A DNA stretch of 5,652 nt from contig URTZ01000133.1 in NCBI GenBank assembly GCA_900550825.1, forward strand, positions 1-5,652. Reading direction: 5' to 3'. This document shows, in pieces, positions 1 through 4,624 of the stretch. Origin of the DNA: an uncultured Collinsella sp. (GTDB taxonomy: Bacteria; Actinomycetota; Coriobacteriia; Coriobacteriales; Coriobacteriaceae). Position numbers and translations under genes: made by a program. Within the stretch, counting starts at the first letter, position 1, and every line of letters begins with the position of its first letter. The notes beneath the pieces are model-generated. The model did no database searches and was not told the origin of the DNA. It saw nothing but the letters and a program-made list of their open reading frames with translations.

Positions 1-182
1 GAAGCGCTCGACTCTGCCTGCACGGCACAATTGAGCTCGTGCACGTTGAGCGTCAGGTCGTCAACAAATTCACGCTCCCCCACTCGAATCTTAAGGGGTG
101 CAAATGCAAAGGTGGTATGAGGTGCGGTTGGCTGCCAATCGCGAAGATTGCAGCTCGAATCGGAGATAAGCGCCCAGCTCAT
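1..182 (-). CDS. DegV family protein, N-terminal part (runs off left edge)
   Basis: Only the first 60 codons are present; the gene continues beyond the left edge. DegV proteins bind a fatty acid and, in Firmicutes, act as FakB-type partners of fatty acid kinase, handing over exogenous fatty acids as acyl-phosphates for phospholipid synthesis. The visible N-terminus starts MSWALISDSSCNL, which fits the family's opening beta-strand and Asp-Ser-Ser/Thr loop. It continues with APLKIRVGEREFVDD, matching the conserved 'PL-x-I-x-x-G-x-x-x-x-x-D' segment. The ATG at 182 is preceded by GAAAGGA (189-195) with a 6-base gap, a good ribosome binding site. It lies downstream of the nlpC-cluster terminator, so it is probably transcribed on its own from the TATAAT-containing region just upstream. 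The family call rests on about 60 residues, and the ligand and kinase partner cannot be seen here. Confidence 0.72.
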   Translation of the reverse strand, partial: MSWALISDSSCNLRDWQPTAPHTTFAFAPLKIRVGEREFVDDLTLNVHELNCAVQAESSA

Positions 183-211
183 TGAGGGTCCTTTCTACTT
201 GTTCCTCAACA

Positions 212-240
212 ATTATAGCCGTCTTTCTCATCAATTGGAC
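212..240 (-). promoter_or_regulatory. Putative promoter of the degV-family gene
   Basis: On the minus strand a perfect TATAAT lies at 217-212. Transcription from it would start near 205 and give a leader of about 20 bases that contains the GAAAGGA ribosome binding site. The -35 region at the right distance (about 235-240, GTCCAA) is a poor match to TTGACA, and there is no extended -10 TG. The promoter may therefore be weak or activator-dependent. Both boxes are overlapped by arms of the inverted repeats at 215-271. The assignment rests on the -10 match and on position only. Confidence 0.45.
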
Positions 241-271
241 GGCTATCTAGTTTTGAATACTAGATAGCCGT
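215..271. repeat. Interleaved inverted repeats (three ATAGCCGT half-sites) over the degV promoter
   Basis: The 8-mer ATAGCCGT occurs at 215-222, in inverted form at 239-246, and again at 264-271, with centres 24 and 25 bp apart. The second and third copies belong to a perfect 13-bp inverted repeat (239-251 with 259-271, 7-base loop). The first and second form a 9-bp inverted repeat (215-223 with 238-246, 14-base loop). The two hairpins share the middle arm and so exclude each other. No T-run follows on either strand, so neither looks like an intrinsic terminator. The repeat overlaps the -10 and -35 regions of the presumed degV promoter, which suggests a multi-site operator. An RNA switch is possible only if transcripts enter from upstream. 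Confidence 0.6.
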
Positions 272-298
272 GCTGATCTTAAGGCAAACGGTAGGGGC

Positions 299-338
299 AA
301 AAAGAATGGGCCTCGCGACTCAAGATCGCAAGGCCCAC
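299..338 (-). terminator. Rho-independent terminator of the pgsA-to-nlpC cluster
   Basis: On the minus strand, 22 bases after the stop codon of the NlpC/P60 gene, an 11-bp stem (328-338 with 310-320, one G.T wobble, GC-rich at the base) closes a 7-base loop. After ATTC-type bases it is followed by a run of seven T (305-299). This is a textbook intrinsic terminator and marks the end of the five-gene cluster. Confidence 0.9.
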
Positions 339-360
339 GTTCGTTCGCTGTAGTAATAAA

Positions 361-1482
361 TTAGTAGCGTACGAAGATGTAGTTGTTGTTCATACCGGCT
401 GCGACGGAGCTGATGATGACGCCCGTCTTGTAGTCGGAAGCATGGATCATCTGGCCGTTACCAATGTAGATGCCGGTGTGGTAAGAGTTAACCACGACGT
501 CACCAGGCTGGGGATCGGATACGCGGGTCCAGCCCATGAAGGTACCCGTGGTGCCAAGGCGGCAATAACGGCCGGTGAGGCAGTAGCTTACAAAACCGGA
601 GCAGTCAAAGCTGTTCGGTCCAATACCGCCCCAAGAATAAGCATAACCGAGCTTGCTGTAGGCGCGCGAAACAACGGTACCACCGTCAACGGACTGGCTC
701 GGTGCGGAAGGCGTCGGAGCCGGAGCGGGCGTCACGGGCTGCGGCGTGGGAGCAGGAGCGGGCGCGGGCGCAGGCGTGTTGCCGCCGCCGTTGTTGGTCG
801 TACCGCCACCATTGTTGGTGTTCTTGGTCGTACCGGCGGTGTCATTGCTCACCGTGGCCTTTTCGGCGGTGCTGGCATTAATGCCAGCCTGCAGCGCAGC
901 GTTGGCCTCGGCCTCGGCAGCAAGCTCGGCCTGCAGCTGCGAATCCAGGGAGTTCACGACACTCTGGGCCTCAGCCTGCTGGGTGTTGAGCTCGTCGACC
1001 TTCTTCTGCGTCGCGGCGACGTTCTTCTCCTGTTCGGTCTGCTTATCGGTGAGCTGCTGCTTAAGGTCCTTGACCTCCTGAATGGTCTGGGCCTGCTTGT
1101 CGGACACCTTACCGTAGTAGAAGAGACGGTTGAGCATGTCGCCCAGATCGTCGACGCCCGTCAGAACCTGAAGGAGACTCAGACCGCCGGTCTTGTACTC
1201 ACCGGCAACATAGCTCGAAAGCTTTGCCTGACCTTCGGCAATCTCTTGCTGCTTTTGCGTGATCTCGCCTGCAGTCTGATCAAGCTCCTGCGTCTGTGCG
1301 GAGAGTTCTTCATGAATTTGCTGGGTTTGGGTGCCAATCTGCTCGAGTTTAGTTCGAGCAGCGGCAAGGTCGGATGCGGTATCGGCGTAAGCCGGAGCCA
1401 CGAGGCCCAGGCCCAAAACACAAGCGAGGGTTGCCGTAGCAGCGCAGCGTGCCATGTTTTTGTGCGTATTTGCTGTGCGCAT
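361..1482 (-). CDS. Secreted NlpC/P60 peptidoglycan endopeptidase with PcsB/CwlO-like coiled coil
   Basis: This 373-residue protein is predicted to be exported and to cut peptidoglycan stem peptides. Residues 1-33 form a signal peptide: a basic start, a hydrophobic core around 17-30, and an AYA/D cleavage site after residue 33. Residues 36-200 are a long Gln/Glu/Lys/Ala coiled coil. Around 88-125 it contains a break (SSYVAGEYKTGG, then LLQVLTG) resembling the PcsB/CwlO regulatory coiled-coil domain that FtsEX controls. Residues 211-265 are a low-complexity linker, first Asn/Gly/Thr-rich and then Pro-Ala repeats. The catalytic NlpC/P60 domain spans about 269-373, with Cys294 in DCSGFV, His335 in HTGIYIG and His347 as the likely third polar residue. 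All three are intact. Two extra cysteines (301, 307) follow the catalytic one. The ATG at 1482 has AAAGGA six bases upstream. It lies 32 bp after apt and is last in the cluster. The family call is firm. FtsEX dependence and a role in division are inferred from the coiled coil. Confidence 0.93.
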   Translation of the reverse strand: MRTANTHKNMARCAATATLACVLGLGLVAPAYADTASDLAAARTKLEQIGTQTQQIHEELSAQTQELDQTAGEITQKQQEIAEGQAKLSSYVAGEYKTGGLSLLQVLTGVDDLGDMLNRLFYYGKVSDKQAQTIQEVKDLKQQLTDKQTEQEKNVAATQKKVDELNTQQAEAQSVVNSLDSQLQAELAAEAEANAALQAGINASTAEKATVSNDTAGTTKNTNNGGGTTNNGGGNTPAPAPAPAPTPQPVTPAPAPTPSAPSQSVDGGTVVSRAYSKLGYAYSWGGIGPNSFDCSGFVSYCLTGRYCRLGTTGTFMGWTRVSDPQPGDVVVNSYHTGIYIGNGQMIHASDYKTGVIISSVAAGMNNNYIFVRY

Positions 1483-1514
1483 GTAGCTTCCTTTCCGGTA
1501 TCTAAGGGTAGCGG

Positions 1515-2045
1515 CTAGTCAACCGTTACCAGGCTAAAGAGCTCAACGTCCTCGTTAGAAGGCGTGAGCTTCTTGCGCGGGTTGAGAAACGCAAGCTCAA
1601 GGATACAACCGTAGCCCACAAGCTTTGCGCCCATATCTCGCACCAGTTTACCTGTTGCCTCGACGGTTCCACCCGTCGCGACCAAGTCGTCCAGAATCAA
1701 CACGGTATCTTTAGAGCTGATGGCATCGGCGTGGATCTCGATAGAATCCGTTCCATACTCGAGCTCGTAGCTCTCGCTTACCGTCTTGCGCGGCAGTTTG
1801 CCCGGCTTACGTGCGGGAACAAAGCCGGCACCCAGGGCGACGGCCACGGGCACACCGACCATAAAGCCGCGGGCCTCGGGTCCTACGACCTTGGTAATGC
1901 CCATGTCGGCAAAGTGCTCGGCGAGGGCATCGGTCATGGCTTTGAGCGCCTCGGGATTGCCGAAGAGCGGCGTGATGTCTTTAAAGATGACTCCGGGCTC
2001 GGGATAGTCGGGGATGTCGACGATTTGAGATTCGAAGTCGTACAT
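1515..2045 (-). CDS. apt: Adenine phosphoribosyltransferase
   Basis: This cytoplasmic purine salvage enzyme makes AMP and pyrophosphate from adenine and PRPP. The 176-residue length fits the usual 170-180. Visible signatures are FKDITPLF at 21-28 (typical of APT, adenine side), EARGF at 57-61, the RKPGKLP flexible-loop region at 79-85, and the 13-residue PRPP-binding motif VLILDDLVATGGT at 115-127 with the Asp119-Asp120 pair. No catalytic element is missing. The ATG at 2045 was chosen because GAAAGG (2053-2058) sits 7 bases upstream. A TTG five codons earlier (2060) would place that ribosome binding site inside the gene. It lies 40 bp after the ftsR-like gene and 32 bp before the NlpC/P60 gene, with no terminator on either side, so it is probably part of the same transcript. 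I see no purine-responsive element. Confidence 0.96.
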   Translation of the reverse strand: MYDFESQIVDIPDYPEPGVIFKDITPLFGNPEALKAMTDALAEHFADMGITKVVGPEARGFMVGVPVAVALGAGFVPARKPGKLPRKTVSESYELEYGTDSIEIHADAISSKDTVLILDDLVATGGTVEATGKLVRDMGAKLVGYGCILELAFLNPRKKLTPSNEDVELFSLVTVD

Positions 2046-2085
2046 TGCATGACCTTTCAATGGGTTGCCGGATAAGCGGCAGCTG

Positions 2086-2964
2086 TTACTTGCCCGCGGT
2101 GACGGTGCCGGATTGCGAAGGGGCGACGACCTTGAGCGGCTTTACGAGAGAATCCTCGTGTGAAGCCGGCGCGACTGTCTCTTCGTTTTTGGCCTTGGTG
2201 GACTCGGAGCGAGTGATTTCCTCATCGAGTGCATCGATGTCGGCGTCTTCGACCACGGCGTTGAGCGACTCAAAAACGCGGTTCTTGAGCAGCGCGGTGT
2301 GCACGCCCTCCGTCAGGTCGTGAAGCTTCTTAAACGCACGCTCGAGCTTGGCGTCGCGCTCGTCATCGGAGGTGTCCATGCCGAGCATGCTCACGAGCAC
2401 CTGCTCAAACATCGAGGACTCGCGGTTGGCGGAAGACACGTACTGACGCAGGTTGCGCGGCTCGATATGGAAGCGTGACAGCTCGGAGCAGTAACGGATG
2501 ATCGGAAAATCGCGACCATCGACGAGCTCACGATTCTGCGGACTCTTGATGATGCGAATGAGGTCGTTCTCGGCGAGCGAGCGGATAAACGAAATCTCGA
2601 CGCCCAGCATATCGGGAATGGTCTCGATGGGATGCAGCTTTTGCTTAGTCTCCTTGGGCTCCGTCTTGAGTGGAACATCGGACAGCAAGCCCACCTCGTA
2701 GGCGAGCGTTGACAGGTCCGTGGCGTTTTCCAAGCGCTGCTTAATCACGTTGAGCGGCATGTAGCGAGTCTTCTGCAAGTGCAGAATGACCTCCAGGCGA
2801 TCAACGTCCTCCTTGGAGTACTGACGGTATCCCTTAGGCGTACGATGAGGGGTAATGAGCCCCTCATCCTCTAGAAATCTTATTTTTGAGTTCGAAAGAT
2901 CGGGGTATGCGCCTCGAAGTAGGTTGACGACTTGGCCGATACTCAGATAGTTGCGTTCGGCCAT
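2086..2964 (-). CDS. ftsR: MerR-family transcriptional regulator, FtsR/Rv1828-like
   Basis: This 292-residue DNA-binding regulator belongs to the actinobacterial FtsR group; in Corynebacterium glutamicum FtsR activates ftsZ, and Rv1828 is the mycobacterial member. The N-terminal MerR winged helix-turn-helix covers about 7-80. It shows LSIGQVVNLL, the group-typical SKIRFLEDEGLITP at 26-39, GYRQYS at 45-50, and a second helical part with YMPLNVIKQRL at 68-78. Residues 110-235 form a helical C-terminal effector/dimer domain, including IRSLAENDLI and an R-Y-x-x-E-L segment. No MerR-type metal-binding cysteine cluster is visible. The last 45 or so residues are Glu/Ser/Thr/Lys-rich, probably disordered, and end in TVTAGK. 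The ATG lies 3 bp after the FHA gene's stop, and its ribosome binding site (GGTGAG/TAGGG) lies within that gene's end, so translation is probably coupled. The family is clear. The ftsZ target is inferred from homologues. Confidence 0.87.
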   Translation of the reverse strand: MAERNYLSIGQVVNLLRGAYPDLSNSKIRFLEDEGLITPHRTPKGYRQYSKEDVDRLEVILHLQKTRYMPLNVIKQRLENATDLSTLAYEVGLLSDVPLKTEPKETKQKLHPIETIPDMLGVEISFIRSLAENDLIRIIKSPQNRELVDGRDFPIIRYCSELSRFHIEPRNLRQYVSSANRESSMFEQVLVSMLGMDTSDDERDAKLERAFKKLHDLTEGVHTALLKNRVFESLNAVVEDADIDALDEEITRSESTKAKNEETVAPASHEDSLVKPLKVVAPSQSGTVTAGK

Positions 2965-2967
2965 GCC

Positions 2968-3402
2968 CTACTCACCGGTTTCGATGCGCTCCGGCGTGCT
3001 CTCGTGGTAGATGAGCGTAAACGTACCGATCTGAACGGAAGAACCGTCGTGCAGCGGGGCTGCATTGACGATGGCACCGTCGACCCAGGTGCCATTGAGC
3101 GATCCCAAGTCCTCGATGCGAGCGCCGAGGCCCTCGCGAATAATGCGCGCGTGGCTGCGCGAAACAGTCATGTCGTTGAGGAAGATGCCGTTCGAGGGAT
3201 CGCGGCCGATGGTGGTCACGTCGTCCTCGAGCTCAAAAGCGGCACCCGTCTGCGGACCCTTGACGATGGACAGAACGGGGGCGGTGATGCGCACGTTGGC
3301 CATGAGGTCGGGAACGGTGACGTCGCTTGAAGGCACGCGGAATACGCAGGTAGCGTCAGCAGTCTTATCATTCTGAGGCATATTGTTAACCATGTTGTCC
3401 AT
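2968..3402 (-). CDS. garA: FHA-domain protein, GarA/OdhI-like
   Basis: FHA proteins bind phosphothreonine peptides. GarA/OdhI, when unphosphorylated, binds and inhibits 2-oxoglutarate dehydrogenase (and in mycobacteria acts on glutamate enzymes), and is switched by Ser/Thr kinases. With the ATG at 3402 the protein has 144 residues, close to GarA. The FHA domain spans about 43-134, with Gly66-Arg67 (TIGRD), SRSHARI at 81-87 including His84, and Asn103-Gly104 in SLNGT, so the phosphothreonine pocket is intact. The N-terminal tail carries DATCVFR at 16-22, aligning with the ETTSVFR phospho-acceptor motif of GarA; see findings. The ATG was preferred because AGGGG (3408-3412) lies 5 bases upstream; a TTG at 3435 and an ATG at 3393 are alternatives. 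It sits 66 bp after pgsA and 3 bp before the FtsR-like gene, the same pairing as Rv1827-Rv1828. Regulation of 2-oxoglutarate metabolism here is inference. Confidence 0.84.
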   Translation of the reverse strand: MDNMVNNMPQNDKTADATCVFRVPSSDVTVPDLMANVRITAPVLSIVKGPQTGAAFELEDDVTTIGRDPSNGIFLNDMTVSRSHARIIREGLGARIEDLGSLNGTWVDGAIVNAAPLHDGSSVQIGTFTLIYHESTPERIETGE

Positions 3403-3468
3403 GACAACCCCTAACTTATCGCGGACGTGCCGCAAATAATGAACCGTACGTAATCATACCCCAACGAA

Positions 3469-4173
3469 TCAGTCTTCGATTTCAGGGTTCAGAAAGTCGA
3501 TGTCCTCGTCCTCGGGATGCGCGAGAGCCTGTTTAATGGCCGCTCCGCCTTTAATGGAGTAGATGACAGCCGTGAGCATGGAGAAGATCACGCCGCCGTA
3601 CACAAAGAAGATGCCGAGGGGCACCGAGCTTCCGTTGAGGCCCGGGAAGGCCGTGAGGGTTGAAGGTAAAAGATGCAGGCCGTCAATAACGGGGAACCCG
3701 AGCAGCATGAGCGAGAAGCCGGTCATGAGCAGCGCTGTCGCAATCTTTCCGGGAAAGACGACATCGATGGGGCGACGGTGATAATGACGCACGATAAGTG
3801 TGCCGATGCCCAGATAGATGTCGCGGCCAATAATGAGCACGCAGACCCAGATGGGAAGCTCGCCGCGGACTACCAGGCCCAACACGCCGGTAAACAGCAG
3901 TGCACGGTCGCAAATGGGATCCATGACCTTGCCGAGCCACGAGACCGTCTTAGTCATGCGGGCGATCTGACCGTCCATCCAGTCGGTGGAGGCGGCAACG
4001 GCGTAGATTGCGATGGCGATGACGCGATTGTTATCCGTCACAAACAGGTACAGAAATACCAGGGTGAGGATCAGGCGCGTAAAGGTGATGAAATTGGAGA
4101 TCGTAAAGATCTTATTCGACGGGTAATCGGAAGTGCCGATAAGCTCCTTTTTGATCTTCTTTTTGATGCCCAC
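3469..4173 (-). CDS. pgsA: CDP-alcohol phosphatidyltransferase, PgsA-like
   Basis: This integral membrane enzyme of phospholipid synthesis is most likely phosphatidylglycerophosphate synthase (CDP-diacylglycerol plus glycerol-3-phosphate). The family signature D-x2-D-G-x2-A-R-x8-G-x3-D-x3-D is complete at residues 64-89: Asp64, Asp67, Gly68, Ala71, Arg72, Gly81, Asp85, Asp89. Several hydrophobic segments suit about six membrane helices, starting with ISNFITFTRLILTLVF near 25-40. The tail after about residue 215 is acidic. I chose the GTG at 4173 (234 residues), which is preceded by GGGGGAG and by a promoter at 4210-4238. The frame stays open to an ATG at 4308, but the extra 45 residues do not resemble the family and cross that promoter. 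First gene of the inferred cluster. A CDP-alcohol type cardiolipin synthase or a phosphatidylinositol-phosphate synthase cannot be excluded. The Rv1822 (pgsA2) neighbourhood in mycobacteria favours the PgsA label. Confidence 0.83.
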   Translation of the reverse strand: MGIKKKIKKELIGTSDYPSNKIFTISNFITFTRLILTLVFLYLFVTDNNRVIAIAIYAVAASTDWMDGQIARMTKTVSWLGKVMDPICDRALLFTGVLGLVVRGELPIWVCVLIIGRDIYLGIGTLIVRHYHRRPIDVVFPGKIATALLMTGFSLMLLGFPVIDGLHLLPSTLTAFPGLNGSSVPLGIFFVYGGVIFSMLTAVIYSIKGGAAIKQALAHPEDEDIDFLNPEIED

Positions 4174-4187
4174 AGGACTCCCCCGCT
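4171..4187 (-). promoter_or_regulatory. Ribosome binding site and GTG start that fix the pgsA N-terminus
   Basis: On the minus strand GGGGGAGTCCTGTG places a purine-rich GGGGGAG a few bases ahead of a GTG (4173-4171). The codons that follow (GTG-GGC-ATC-AAA-AAG) begin a short basic N-terminus before the first membrane helix, as usual for this family. The spacing of about 4 bases is slightly short. No better site exists at the upstream in-frame ATG codons. Confidence 0.6.
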
Positions 4188-4209
4188 GGTTAACGACAAA
4201 ACTTTCGAT

Positions 4210-4238
4210 ACTATACCCGTTCCGGCGATGTCTATCCA
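4210..4238 (-). promoter_or_regulatory. Putative sigma70-type promoter for the pgsA-garA-ftsR-apt-nlpC cluster
   Basis: On the minus strand TGGATA (4238-4233, 4 of 6 to TTGACA) and TATAGT (4215-4210, 5 of 6 to TATAAT) are separated by exactly 17 bases. The expected start near 4203 gives a leader of about 30 bases to the GTG at 4173. It lies between the 59-bp palindrome and the gene and is the best promoter candidate between the tRNA terminator and the cluster. Confidence 0.6.
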
Positions 4239-4299
4239 GCGTAAGCATAGAGAGTCCAGACATGTGGAGGGCGCTTTTAGGCGGCGGGGATTTCGCATT

Positions 4300-4358
4300 C
4301 GTGTACATCAGCCTCCAAACATGTCGAAAAATGTCGATTTTGGTGGCTGATGTACACG
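4300..4358. repeat. 59-bp imperfect palindrome with internal direct repeats
   Basis: A perfect 14-bp inverted repeat (4300-4313 with 4345-4358, CGTGTACATCAGCC) continues, after one T/T mismatch, into a further 5 bp (CCAAA 4315-4319 with 4339-4343). The 19-base centre holds two direct copies of ATGTCGA at 4321-4327 and 4331-4337. TGTACA, itself a palindrome, lies near each end. No T-run follows on either strand and the tRNA already has its own terminator, so it is unlikely to be a terminator. It lies about 60 bp upstream of the pgsA promoter. It could be an operator, an intergenic palindromic repeat of the REP type, or a small inverted-repeat element. No flanking target duplication is evident. 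Confidence 0.75.
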
Positions 4359-4428
4359 TTTTGATTTGGTGATTACATCGATCGGGAAAGTTGTTGCTTT
4401 AAGCAAATAAATCATGATGATTCAAAAC
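4359..4428. other. AT-rich intergenic spacer
   Basis: No gene is visible in this spacer between the palindrome and the tRNA terminator. It holds a 13-base palindrome TTGCTTTAAGCAA (4394-4406) and an ATCATGAT (4412-4419 region). Both are too short to interpret. Confidence 0.4.
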
Positions 4429-4457
4429 AAAAAAGGTCAGGCACTAGGTGCCTGACC
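4429..4457 (-). terminator. Rho-independent terminator after tRNA-Pro
   Basis: On the minus strand a perfect 10-bp stem (4457-4448 with 4444-4435, GGTCAGGCAC) with a 3-base loop is followed directly by six T (4434-4429) and further T-rich sequence. It begins 11 bases after the tRNA 3' end and separates the tRNA from the pgsA cluster. Confidence 0.92.
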
Positions 4458-4467
4458 TACAAACTTC

Positions 4468-4544
<77 letters not shown>

Positions 4545-4586
4545 AAGCTTTTGTTTGTTGCTCTGCTCTCGCTCGCAACAGGGAGT

Positions 4587-4616
4587 ATATTAACCCGAAA
4601 CTTTGACCTTGTGCAA
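4587..4616 (-). promoter_or_regulatory. Putative promoter of tRNA-Pro
   Basis: On the minus strand TTGCAC (4616-4611) and TAATAT (4592-4587) are 18 bases apart, and an overlapping TATACT lies at 4589-4584. Transcription would start around 4578-4580, some 35 bases before the tRNA. The matches are moderate (3/6 and 4/6; TATACT 5/6 with no matching -35). Position between coaBC and the tRNA is the main support. No intrinsic terminator for coaBC is visible in this gap. Confidence 0.42.
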
Positions 4617-4624
4617 GAACTTTT

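Noticed and set aside
239..271. 13-bp hairpin as a second terminator for the nlpC cluster
   Set aside because: It has no T-run on either strand, and a complete terminator already lies at 299-338. An operator or regulatory role fits better.
737..780. Pro-Ala coding repeat in the NlpC/P60 linker as a phase-variable tract
   Set aside because: The repeat units are degenerate 6-base steps (Pro-Ala codon pairs), so slippage would change linker length in frame and not switch the gene. An ordinary wall-spanning linker explains it.
442..1518. 358-codon plus-strand open frame antisense to the NlpC/P60 gene
   Set aside because: The product is a low-complexity Gly/Arg/Leu/Val string with no recognisable domain. 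The opposite strand carries a complete, motif-rich gene with a ribosome binding site and signal peptide. The open frame is a by-product of GC-rich third positions.
2046..2060. TTG start five codons upstream for apt
   Set aside because: It would place the AAAGG ribosome binding site inside the coding region. The ATG at 2045 has ideal 7-base spacing and gives the normal protein length.
3403..3435. TTG start eleven codons upstream for the FHA gene
   Set aside because: AGGGG lies 5 bases before the ATG at 3402, whereas no ribosome binding site precedes the TTG.
3453..3481. Possible separate promoter for the FHA gene (TATGAT at 3458-3453, minus strand)
   Set aside because: The -10 match is fair, but no -35 better than about 2 of 6 is found at 16-18 bases, and there is no extended -10. 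It is not strong enough to list, though internal initiation cannot be excluded.
3673..4350. 225-codon plus-strand open frame antisense to pgsA
   Set aside because: The composition is His/Asp/Ala-rich without any family likeness, and there is no convincing ribosome binding site. It mirrors the strongly supported membrane enzyme on the other strand.
4394..4406. TTGCTTTAAGCAA palindrome in the spacer
   Set aside because: It is a six-base arm with no neighbouring element, expected by chance in AT-rich spacer sequence.
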